Position numbers and translations under genes: made by a program. Shown here one piece after another: positions 1 to 11,100 of a stretch of 64,000 nt of DNA (position 1 is the stretch's first letter; each line of letters opens with the position of its first letter). This DNA comes from Hippopus hippopus (taxonomy: Eukaryota > Mollusca > Bivalvia > Cardiida > Cardiidae): NCBI GenBank assembly GCA_946811185.2, contig OX328098.1, positions 24,623,084 through 24,687,083 on the forward strand, in the 5' to 3' direction. The notes beneath the pieces were generated by a model. It ran no database searches. It was not told the origin of the DNA and saw only the letters and a program-made list of their open reading frames with translations.

Positions 1-500
1 TAGGAGATTAGAGTAAAAAAAGATGTGGGTCACCGTGCTCGTTTCTGAGAAATTTGCCTTTGAAAAAGGTATATACAGCTCCAAAATTCTGCTTATATTG
101 GATTAAACACGCCTTTCTTTAATAGTCAGTTAAACAGGAAAAGTACAGGAAAAATATACAAATATATACATCATTTTAATGAAAATTCATATATTTTTGC
201 ACAAAAAATATATAAAAGCCTGGTTTTGAGCATGGTAAATGTACAAATATGCATGTTAGATATGTATCATTGAGTTAAAAAGGGAGATAATTTGACCGAA
301 TTAAGGGTTAATCTTAAATAATTACATACTTTCCAACTGACAGATTTTTCTTAAAATTTCCACACTTATGGTGTTTATAATTCTAAACAATAAGAAAAAA
401 TAAAAATGGCATCAATCCGTGCTTATTTCATCAGAAAACAAGGTTGAAGGTCACTGTGGAAGTTATTTTTTCAAGGAAAAAAAATAGGATAAAAGCTCAG

Positions 501-590
501 CAGACATAGTGGGAAAAGGAGAAATGGCTCAATAGGAGCGATTTCTCCTTTTCCAACAATAATTTTCAAAGTGGATACAGCTAAACTTCC
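501..590. mobile_element. Family A variant core (ATCGCTC type)
   Basis: GTGGGAAAAGGAGAAATGGCTC...GAGCGATTTCTCCTTTTCC. The outer stem is that of family A, but the inner stem is GCTC/GAGC instead of GCTGG/CCAGC. Confidence 0.55.
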
Positions 591-805
591 ACAACTTTAA
601 ATTTCCTGCCTTTGTTTCCTTGTTTGGTGTGTAATACCATGTCAGCAACATTTTAATTATTTCACGGTGACAGTTCAAAGATCCATTTCTTTCTCTTCAC
701 CAATACTACCTAAAGAAAGTGCTACTTGTTTCAGTGAACCAATAGTATTACCATTATGTGCAAAAAATACATAGGTGCACTTTTGATTCAATATCCACAA
801 CAAAA

Positions 806-1010
806 TGTTACAGTAGACCACTCCTTCATGCATGGCTTCGTCCCGATTTAAATACAATACCTAACAACTGCATTAGGGAGATATCTCTTTAGCTCAGTGG
901 TTATGGTGTTGGCCTTTCGTCCGGGCATTCTAGGTTCAAATCCTGCCCGGTCCCTGTATTTCTGCTATGCATTTGTTCATTTGTTTCTTTGTTACGGACT
1001 TTGTTCGTAA
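806..1010 (+). repeat. 5' LTR of miniature element
   Basis: About 205 bp. Contains A box TAGCTCAGTGG at 890-900 and B box GGTTCAAATCC at 933-943. The last 20 bases form a hairpin TTACGGAC-TTT-GTTCGTAA. Confidence 0.85.
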
Positions 1011-1012
1011 GA

Positions 1013-1030
1013 TGGGGGCTCGTCCGGGAT
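1013..1030 (+). promoter_or_regulatory. Primer-binding site, tRNA-Pro type
   Basis: TGGGGGCTCGTCCGGGAT, two bases after the LTR end. This is the 18-nt complement of the tRNA-Pro acceptor end with CCA, the primer class used by gammaretroviruses and some LTR elements. Confidence 0.85.
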
Positions 1031-1117
1031 TGGCCATTGAGCCATTAATCCCATTTGTTGTCCAAAAATGGACTTTCTGCCTAATAAGGCTTTGAGTCAT
1101 CAATAAATGATGACTTT

Positions 1118-1128
1118 AAGAGGGGGTG
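1118..1128 (+). promoter_or_regulatory. Polypurine tract before 3' LTR
   Basis: AAGAGGGGG just upstream of the second LTR start, in the position and composition expected for plus-strand priming. The second copy of the element has AAAACGGGG at the same place. Confidence 0.7.
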
Positions 1129-1353
1129 TGTTACGGGAGACCACTCCTTCATGCATGGCTTCATCCCGATTTAAATACAATACCTGGCAGCTGCATTGGG
1201 GAGATATCTCTTTAGCTCAGAGGTTAAGGTATTGGTCTTTTAAACCTCGGAAAACGAGGATCTTGTCCGCCATGGGTTCGAATCCCACCAGATGCGGTTT
1301 GTACAGCTATGCATTTGTTCATTTGTTTCTTTGTTACGGACTTTGTTCGTAAG
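1129..1353 (+). repeat. 3' LTR of miniature element
   Basis: About 225 bp. A box TAGCTCAGAGG at 1213-1223, B box GGTTCGAATCC at 1275-1285 (perfect consensus). Between them GGTTAAGGTATTGG and TCCGCCATGGG resemble a class II tRNA such as tRNA-Leu with a long variable arm. Confidence 0.85.
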
Positions 1354-1911
1354 AAAAAATACATGCGCAGTAGGATGCGCGCGAACATTTGTCATATACG
1401 TCGTTAATACATGGAAAAGATTATAGTTATTAAAGTACATGTATTTTGCTCCTTGGCAGTCTTTGAGGACTAGCAGATCTATTCAGATATGTATATATCC
1501 ATCATGCATGGCTTTTAAAATAGACAGTATTGCATAGATCAAGTCATTATACCTATCACCAACATGTCTTACTGGCTCTTTGACAATTACATTTCATTCA
1601 CAAATATCTATTTTTTCTGCAAGTTGTTCTCCATGTAGAATTGCCAAGAAGCTCTAGAATAATACAGACTGCCTTTCAAAATGGTTTTTGATATATATGA
1701 TACAAGTGGTTTATTCTAATTGCTTTGCCTTTCCAAAAAGTCAGCATAGAGTTATCCTTTTGAAATAGATCAGCTTGGCTACACTTAAAAGATACTTGAT
1801 AATTTCTTAACGGAAATCTATTGGCAGTATGAAGAAAATGTTAATGAACTGACACGTGAAAATAAAATACATCATATAACTTTGGAAAAACATGAATTTA
1901 TAAACTAGTAC

Positions 1912-2106
1912 CTTGACACTGATAGCTTGCACAGAGGACTGTATCAAAACAGAACTCTTGTTTGTGTAGAAAATGTAAAATAACGATGATTTCAGTGGTT
2001 CTTTGCTGGTATTGAAACGGGTGTCATTCTTCAGATACACAGCCACACTAGCATTAAGTTTATCTCGATGCACATGAAGTAAATCAGATTTGTTTCCAGT
2101 ATGATC
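1912..2106 (-). CDS. VWD domain, third segment, glycosylation-rich
   Basis: Sixty-five codons starting DHTGNKSDLLHVHRDKLNAS and ending AISVK at GTACTA. Five N-glycosylation sequons (NKS twice, NAS, NDT, NTS) point to an extracellular domain. Phase 0 at both ends. No continuation exon was recognised between here and base 1. Confidence 0.8.
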
Positions 2107-5100
2107 CTGTAACAAATAAGAATACATTGCAATACAACGCATAATATTAGACATAAAGGCACCAACAACAGTATCTAATGAAGGTCTTCTAGGCAACATT
2201 CCTATTAGATGAAAACTTGACCCTTTTTCTCGTTAAGAATAAATTGGTAATAGAATGATAAATACTACGTAGATAGACATATAAATAAAAGTGCAGAAGC
2301 CACATAACATGAAATGTTCTTCTTATTTCTGGCTAGCATGACAAGGATGATAGGGACATATAGATCAAGATCAAACAACAAACTGTCTGTTCTTGGATGG
2401 TCACTGATGCATTCTTGACATTCTAATGTGCTTGCAACTACTAGCATGAAAGTCTGAAATAAAATAACTTACTCTATCTTACAGACTTACTTGTGCATGG
2501 ATAACAAAGGCAACAAATATTGTAGCATCAGCATTTCCTTTCTCCAAGTAATCTGTTCTTGCCTGGATTTCCATCTCCCTGGGGTGAAGAAAAATATGCA
2601 ACAGTTTTATTAAAACAGCATTTCATGTCACCAATGATTACAACATAAATCAAACGGACGATTCCAGTAAGAAAAGCAAATCAAAATATTACTGTTCTAT
2701 TGTTGTGATCAGAATTTCTTGATAATTAATGGACAGTATATACAATATCATTCTCTCATTTATCCTATGTTTATTGCTTCATAGTATGTGTATGAGTTGT
2801 TTTCTCATTTTGTAGCTTACAACTACAAACTGCTGGTAACCAGCATTTTCTCCTTCTCCCACATTGGTTTTTATCCTCTCATAGACAGAACACAGTGCTC
2901 TAGTGATGTATCCTTTGCTGTCTGCAAACTGTTTTCAGTGGGTTCAAGCCTAAAAATAAATGTATGGCAAAGATTTTCAAAAGGCATGAAATCTTTAATC
3001 AATGTGTCATGAGTTTGACCCCTGCCAGAGTTGACTTAAAAGGAAGCCCCTTCATGTTAGGAATTTTCCTGGGAAATATGGATTAGTATCCTAAAATGCC
3101 CAGATACGAATAAATTATTGTCCAAAAAAATACTAATTATTTATACATTTCCATGTACCATAAGATCAAATGTTTTATTCAAAGTGGCTGGGATAGTGTG
3201 ATTTTAAGGCTTCACACTGTCAAGCCATGACCATGGCAGGAACAAAATGATCTAAAACTACTAAGACTTGTTGATACAGATTGATTTATTGTATTGTGTT
3301 TAACGCAATTTCAACATTATTTTAGTTATATCGCTGCGCCCAGTGGACCTATCCACGCTTTCCTGGAGTTTCTTTTGCCAGTACTCCACAAATTATTCTT
3401 TCCAAGCCACTGGCTGCTTTCCCACATAACCATAGTTGAGGCAATGGTCAGCAGTGACAGAGAAATTAATCCTGTCGCACTGACTATCGTCAATTCTCTG
3501 AAAGAGATTGGCTGAGCCGAGATCGAACCAGCAACCCCCTTTTCTGAAGTCCTGTATGCTACCAACTGAGCACTGGGGCTTGGCTTGTACACATGGAATA
3601 TTATAATGTATTAATTTTCCCGGTGTTTGTATTTGATTCATGCAGCATGAGGAAATTTGATATCTTGCGAGACCAGTCTGGTTGAGCAAGATGTCAAAAT
3701 TTTCTTACACAGCAAGAAGCAAATAGAAGCACCAGGAAAGCTTCTACATCATAATATTCTATTTATTACATACCTACAACTTTCAACTACAAAATCTTGC
3801 ACTTATATTGACCTTCTACTCGAAAATGGTAAACAAAATGAGACAATGGTGTGGAGGATAGTAAGTCTGTTTTTATGAAAGATGGATTACTGTATACGTG
3901 GATATATACGTGTGTCGAAAAATTTGCGAATTACCAATTAAGGGCATTTTGCATACAGAAATGTTTGCGAATTCTAAGATACTCGTTATACGTTGGTATA
4001 CCTGTGGTAAAATATGCGAACAGAAAAGTTTGCGAATTTTTCAAATTTGCGAAATCACAAGTTTCCACGTCGCAAAACTTTCCACTTATACAGCACTATT
4101 ACAGCATAACATTTTGACTAATCAAATCACAAATCAATGCATGCTTAGTCTGTGCGTGAGTAACGTCATCATGCCATATTTTGGAACCATACTTTATAGT
4201 GTGTAGATATGGATTTTTATTCTGTTGTGTGTATTATTTTATGGACTTGCACTTATTTGAGCCAGAAAATTTACTGGTTTATGGTAATATACCGTAGTAT
4301 ATAGATCCATTGTAAACTTACCCCTTAGAATCATTCAGGAAAAGATAAATATACTCCCCATGGCCGTTAAATGAAAAAGTGTGATGGTCTATAGTGGTGA
4401 TTTGTGGGTCTCCCCAAGACTTTGCTGTGTGAAAGAAATAGTCATGTTACAACAAATCTATGCAGCAAAAATAACACAAGATCAAACAACATCTATAGTT
4501 AACCCTCAAAGCATCTTTCAGGGCAGTAGTGTCCTTTGCTGCCTGAATAGTAATATTGGAGTTCACTCCATCTATATGGCATAGCTTCTTCCTGTATCAA
4601 ATCAATACCTAGCAGCTACATAAGGGAGAATTTTCTTTAGCTCAGTGGTTAGTGTATCAATTAGTCTTTTAAGCCCTGATCTAGGATCTTCACCCAACAG
4701 GTTTAAATCCAACCGCGGGGCAGTTTGTACTTCAGCTATGCATTTGTTGAGAACTTCCATATTCATAAAACCTTCTTGGATTTCCTCATGGAGTCGTTTG
4801 ATGACTATTTAACTCTTTACCAAACAACAAAATTTTGAACTTGTCCAAATTAAAAGCATTGGTAGGCAACAAATTACATGTACCTCAAATAGTGGAAACG
4901 TGCTTTGACAGGGTAGAAAACATTGTTGGAAAAGGAGAAAATGCTGGTTACCAGCATTTTCTCCATTTCCCACAATGTTTTCAAAATGCTTTTTCCTAGG
5001 AATTGTTGAAACTTGGGATTGTGTGGTAAAGGATTAATAGACTGAATACTTAAAAGAGGCTTCATGTTATCAAAATGATGTGGTGTTTGTGGTAGAGCAT

Positions 5101-8100
5101 CAGCCTCATAACCATAAGGTCCCAAGCTCGATTCAGGGGAGCGGATGTCAACTTTGGGACTTTTCATTAGCCAACACACTCAGTGCAAGTACCAGTGAAG
5201 TTTCCAGGAAGCATAATTGAGAGAGGTTAGTACAATTTACCAGAACTTGTTTCTCAATCAAAGTAAAATGAATATGTCTAAACTTAAGATGATGACCTTT
5301 AAAACGGGGTGTGTAACGGGAGATCACTCAATCCATGCAACATAGCTTCTTCCCTTATTCATCTTCACCACATAGGTTTGAATCCCAGCCGAGGTAGTTT
5401 ATAATTCAGCTATGTCTTATTTGCCAATTTCAATGTACATGAGAATAGATCCAAAGTTTGTTTTTCTTATTCCTTTTTTGCACCATTTTTCCTCACGCAA
5501 AGTTTATATTAACACTCAACCAATCCAGCAAAACCCAAATTGTTAAAGGTTTTCGTAATCAATGCAGACAACATACATATAGACCAACATCAAGACTGCA
5601 GAGATGTTGTAGTGTCGTATATGATCTGCTGTGACGGCTATTTTGTAAAATATCCTGGCTAAACCACCATTAATATGAAACTGATTTGATCTACTTTCTT
5701 GAATGAGAAAGTGTATTTCATTTGATTGGGTTTAAACAGTGAATGTTGAAGTCAGGGGTCCGTATTCACCAACCATTCTTTATGTTCTTGGTTTCATTCT
5801 CGAGAATTTTCTGAATTTGAAGTAACACAACTTCTGATTGGCTAAACCAAATGGTTTAGCCAATCAGAAATTGTGTTCCTTTCAAATCTAGAAAATTCTT
5901 CAGCACAAGACTAAAAATAGTCTCAAGAATATTTGCTGAATATGGACCCTGATTTTCCAACTTTGTATTTGCCTGGCTAAGGTTTACACAGCTGTAAGTA
6001 AAATCATGGGTATATTAACCCTTTACCATGCAACATAGGTTTAGACTTGTCCAAATCTAAAGCACTTGCAGATTACTGATTAAATGTGGCTCAAATGGTG
6101 GCATTTGTCCGTGAAAATATAGAAAACATTGTTGGAAAAGGAGAAAATGCTGGTTACCAGCATTTTCTCCTTTTCCCACAATGATTTTATGCATCTGCCT
6201 TCACAAGGTAGTTTGAAGGTCAGGACTGCATAATAAAGAGTTAGGTACTGTCAGTCTCTGTGTTACCTGGATGAAGGACTTTGAAAGTGGAGCAGTCGTC
6301 TGAAGGATTAAAACTGTAAAAGTCGTTACAAGTCTGTGTATCCTGACAGCATGCATGTTTAGCCATTTCGAGGTATAGTTCAAACTGCTCTGCAATGATG
6401 TAGCCTCCATTTGGGGCTCCTACCATGAGATTGCCGTAGTTGCTGAAAAACACACAAAAGTGAGTTAAGCTCTGGCAAATTGGGGTTAAGTGCATGCATA
6501 TCCGTTATGCATTTTATCAAGTGAGTCATCACATAATTATGGGTCCATAAAATCCATTTTCCTTAATTCTGTTAATGGTTCATGTCAGGTTTGACCCTTT
6601 CAGTGCCATAGTCAAAATATGAGAGCTTTTGTGGATGACATGGATCAAGATTAGACTGCACAGAAAGTACATCATATATATCTTTGTCACCCGCCATGTA
6701 TTACCAATTCAAACAAACAAGCTCATGTTTATTTCAGATACTTCCAGTATTCTTTAAAGACACGATAAATCTACTAGCTGCATATAGAGTTGAAAATTGT
6801 TCAAATAGTTCAGCATGCAGACGACATTAGCTGAAGCTAATAGTTTGGACAATAATTCATGTGTGTAATATATGCTAATATAGGTCATTTATTTCATGTC
6901 AATTTGATCAATTAATACATGGCTTGTAACACATGAAAAAGGGCATTCGGACATTTGCGTAAAGTGTTGTCTCTGATCAGCCTGTGTAGTCCATGCAGGC
7001 TAATCCGAGACGGCACCTTACATCAACGTTAGATTTTGTCCTACAGTAGATTTGCATGAAACAGAAAATCACGCAAAATCGGAAAGTGTCATCTCCATGG
7101 ACTGCGCAGGCTCATCTGGGATGACACTTTACGCAAATGTCCGAATGTCCTTCTTCATGTGTTGCAAGCCAGTCATGAACAGAAGAGTCTGTAGGTCCAT
7201 CTCAGGGGAGACAACTCCTACAATGTATTTCGATCCTTTTATTCCTTTACCACACAATCCCAAGTCTTAACAACCCAGAGGTAGAGACCTTTTGAAAACA
7301 TTGTGGGAAAAGGAGAAAATGCTGGTAACCAGCATTTTCTCCTTTTACCACAACATTTTCTACCCTATCAAAGACAAATTCTATCATTTGAGCCACATTC
7401 AATTTGTTGTCTGCATATCCTTTTGATTTACATCTAAATTCTGTCGTGTAGTAGAGTTTATTTTCTACAAATGACTGATTTGAAACGTTGTGAATACAAA
7501 AGCATTTGCAGACTGATTTCCATGTATTGAAAACTGAAACTATTTGCTTATGTTCTATACTATCTTTTTTAAAATGTTGGCCTTTGTGTGTTCTGTAAGT
7601 TTTGAATGTGTCTAACACTATGTGCTCAAAGCAAATGGTTTATTATAATATATAGACACCTTAAATCTTCACCACACAACACTTTTTGGCCTTTAGTTAA
7701 ATTGATAGTATTTGCAACTGACAGATAAGGACAAAATGTTGGCATTTATATTTTAAAGGTAGAATAAATTGTTGGGCAAATTCTCCTTTTTCCACAATGC
7801 TGTTAAAGACTTCTTGTTGAATTTCATGAAAACTTGGGATTAATTGATTAATGATTTACTGAAAAAAAAGTAGATCTAGTTTGCCATAAGAGATTTCATG
7901 TAGAACTATATCTACATCTATTTAAAACAAGAGGGCCACGATGGCCCTGAAGTCGTTTACCTGAGCCTTTAGACCATACATGAACCATTTCCAATCTCTT
8001 CCAGGATATTATGACAAACTTTCTTACAAACTTTTATAGGTATTGCGCTGAAAATTGTGCCTCAAGCGTGTACACAAGCTTTTTTTCTAGAATTAGTCTC

Positions 8101-11100
8101 GGTGACCTACTTTTTAGTCAAACAAAACTAGTTCGGGTCTGGAAACGGTCATCGTCAGATTCCAAATATAATTTTATGGTCGAAGGGAAAAAACTCGTAC
8201 AATCTGTTTATCCATTAGTAATGAAGAGTACTCTCCCTTATTGTACCACCCCCCCCCCCCCGCCCCCACCCCACCCCGGAATAGTCTTTTTTTCAACTAT
8301 TACAAACATTTACACCGAAACTTTAAGAACCGGTGCAGGGTTAATTTATACCCATACGGTCTATCGAAAAACCCGGACCCTCTGTTAACCCTTATCCTGC
8401 TAAATAAGTAAAGTGAAAGTTTCAAGCCGATTTTAAAAACCCAATCTTTGCTATTTTAAAGGAGTTTTCTTTTGGAAAAAATGTTCTGATTGGACCGTGT
8501 AGATTCAAGATCAGACTGCACGTTCATAAGTACACCCAGGGATCTTATATACATGTGTATATACGATCCCTGGTACACCCAAGTTTAGTCTGTGCTGATT
8601 CTTAAAGTTGTGTTTTGTCCGCTGGTATTTTTCAGTCAAAGGCAGGATGCTGTTGCGTTATTTTAAATCAGTTTATTGTCTAAGGGATTAAGTGTTCAAA
8701 TTAATAGAGAGGGGCCTTCCCCTCTTATGACTTTTCCAATCAAAAACAGGGGGTCTAAACTGGAATCAACATCAATAATATCGGGAAAAAACACAGCTTT
8801 CATCTCCATGTATTAGCTTGGAAGATTTAGGTATGCTTTCACTTTCTGTCCCCTGTTCCTGACGGTCAATTATCAAAGAAATGATTGAAATTTGACAATT
8901 CAGCCCATATTAATGGTATTTGTTAATAACCTCGAAAACCTAATTGAACGAAAACATGTCGTTGGTTTACAAGTTTAAATTGGAACATAAGAAAGCTTAT
9001 TTATCGTGTACATTCCATCGGTTGATAAATTTTATCATAAAAATCATATTTAAAGATTCTGCGTGAGCTCTTACTTTGATAACCGAACTGTTACTTCCAA
9101 GTTTAAATTTTGGCGGTCGCCTTGTTTACAAATGTGACGAAAAACAAGGGACACTACATCCTGTTTACAAAATAGTAACCACGGCTGCAATTGTTTTTTC
9201 TCTCTTTGTCTTCTGTAATGATATTTTCAGAAGTATCGATTTCTGCAATCCTGTCATAAACTTTACCAGAAATAATGACGGCTCTACGAACATTTTTTTT
9301 TTTCCTAACAGAACGTCTTACAAACTGCAATCAATGTTTATTCGTCTTTGGTTTTATGATGTCCACAAATATAAGGGATGTAACTCTGCTATGAAGAAAG
9401 TGATGTTAGTATATACGAGTTTTCTCCCTTTGACCATAGAATTATTCCTTATTAAAGCCGGTTTCCGTTTCGTGCCACACATAACTTCCCACTGAAGTAA
9501 ATCAGTGTTAACAGAGTGGAAAGAAAGTAAAATTGTTCATGAAATACAGGAACTTCTAAAAGTCGCACAAATTATTAAGTAAATGAATAAATGAACGGGA
9601 TGTTTTATCCCACCATAGGCTTCCTTAGTTTTAGGAAGAATCTTGTTCGTTTTATTTCCTATGCCGTTTTCCTGGCAAAATGGAACTGGTGGATCAAATT
9701 GATAAAAGTTTAAAGTTGAAAAACAAAAGAAAAAGAAAAATGAGCAGATTTATTATATTCTCTGTACATTGTTAAAAGAACAATATACAACCCTGTCGTA
9801 TTTGCGTTCACACCCCTTATGGAATTACATCATACATGTAGGCCTATGCTACGAAATCGTAAAAAGGAAATCGCAAGACGAAAGAGAATTTATCAGGACG
9901 TTAATTTTATATTAGGAGTGGTGTAGAAAATAGTTATGTAAGAGAAATACTGCAATAATGTTGAATCGTTTGAAACTGATTTTAAAAGCACTTTTTCGTC
10001 ATAGTTGTATCAGTCTATTTCCCTTACTATGAGGTAGCATTTTATGTTTGTGCATGCATGTAGTGTGTTTTGATTGGAGAGGTGAGTTTTTAAGGCAGAC
10101 TGCCTCAGAAATTGCTGTCTAAATCCATTTTCTATGCGAAATAGTTCCGATACACAGTCTGTTTTATAAACAAACCGAAATCAAAAAACTGAAATATCAC
10201 TCTGAAATAGACTTGGTTTGTTTTTATATGACGAAATTTCAAAAGAGATATGTTCTATTGATTTGATTGCAAATGATATCTCCAATTATTGTAATTTTTA
10301 TTAAGAAAATAAATCTAAGCAAAAAGAAAAGAATTTCTTTAAAAAAAAAAAAAGGAAGAAAACTGCGGGAAAAGATCACGTGACTTGAAAACGCGGAAGA
10401 AGGTCGTGTGACTGTCATGTAATTCATGAGAGGTTCCTACTCACGGATTTTTCTCCTCATTCATTTAATGCCTCACTTGTTTGTTGACATGTACTAAGAT
10501 ACATTGAAATTAGAAACCAATAAACTATTTGAAAACATCCATGGATGCTGACCTCTCCTGGCTTCTTTTTTAGAGAAGCCAACTTGTACTGTCTTGATCT
10601 TGGTCACACCAGGGCATTATCTCCCGCTAGATGGCATTCTACAGACACATATCTATCTAATTTGGGAATTCTGGGTACAGAACCGGACTACGTTTCTACG
10701 CGACAACCGTTACTTTGAATTTCAAACTAGAATAAACGTTTACTCAATAAAACGCTATCTGGTGCGATTCATTCAGCTATGATAAGCTTACATGTAACCT
10801 ATGCAGCGCCATTCATTAAAACAGCGCCTACAGGATTGGGTAATAGCTTCGGTGTAAGCCCTACTTTTCCCTAGCATATGAGATCGGTGATGCGTCATAG
10901 CAGACAAGTCGAATCTTCGAAGAATATGACATGCGCAGACAAGTGCATACCAAGGTGATTTGGTGCGAAAGTAGAACGGTGCTACAATAAGAATCTCCAC
11001 GTGGAAAGAATGTACTTCATATAATGTTGTTTTCACTTCATATAAAGAAAAGATGATCACGCGTATCGATCTTTTACGTGCATGTAATGAAGGGTACACC

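Larger units (their letters stand above)
806..1354 (+). mobile_element. Miniature LTR retroelement (TRIM-like) with tRNA-like LTRs
   Basis: Two direct repeats, 806-1010 and 1129-1353, both starting TGTTACRG and ending GTTCGTAA, flank a 98-bp interior. The interior begins with an 18-nt sequence equal to the complement of a tRNA-Pro 3' end (primer-binding site) and ends in a purine tract, AAGAGGGGG. There is no coding capacity. Both LTRs carry a tRNA-like A box and B box. Possible target duplication is a short A run on both sides. TRIMs are known in plants and some animals; Pol III-type boxes inside LTRs are otherwise known from Cassandra (5S rRNA-derived). Confidence 0.85.
4550..5425 (+). mobile_element. 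Second, older copy of the miniature LTR element, interrupted
   Basis: 5' LTR about 4550-4755 (A box TAGCTCAGTGG, degenerate B box GGTTTAAATCC). The interior tail GATGATGACCTTTAAAACGGGGTG matches the first copy in pieces, and the 3' LTR starts TGTAACGGGAGATCACTC at 5312. The 3' LTR has lost its A-box part. A family A element (4809-5036) and a tRNA-like SINE (about 5080-5215) sit inside. Confidence 0.7.

Noticed and set aside
675..857. 60-codon minus-strand frame ending GEEKEMDL
   Set aside because: More than a quarter of it lies in the LTR of the miniature element; no acceptor could be placed.
890..950. Possible genuine tRNA gene
   Set aside because: A and B boxes are good, but the acceptor stem does not pair, and the segment is part of a direct LTR repeated at 1213-1290 with different loop sequences.
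1590..1650. Possible continuation of the VWD domain (ELLGNSTWRTTC on the minus strand)
   Set aside because: The LLGN word is short, the frame stops soon after and no donor follows. Similarity to the VWD GLLGN motif is probably chance.
2265..2450. Possible extra exon (TFMLVVASTLECQECISDHP) between the second and third VWD segments
   Set aside because: It has an acceptor-like start but no donor in frame; the flanking exons join directly in phase 0 and match the family without it.
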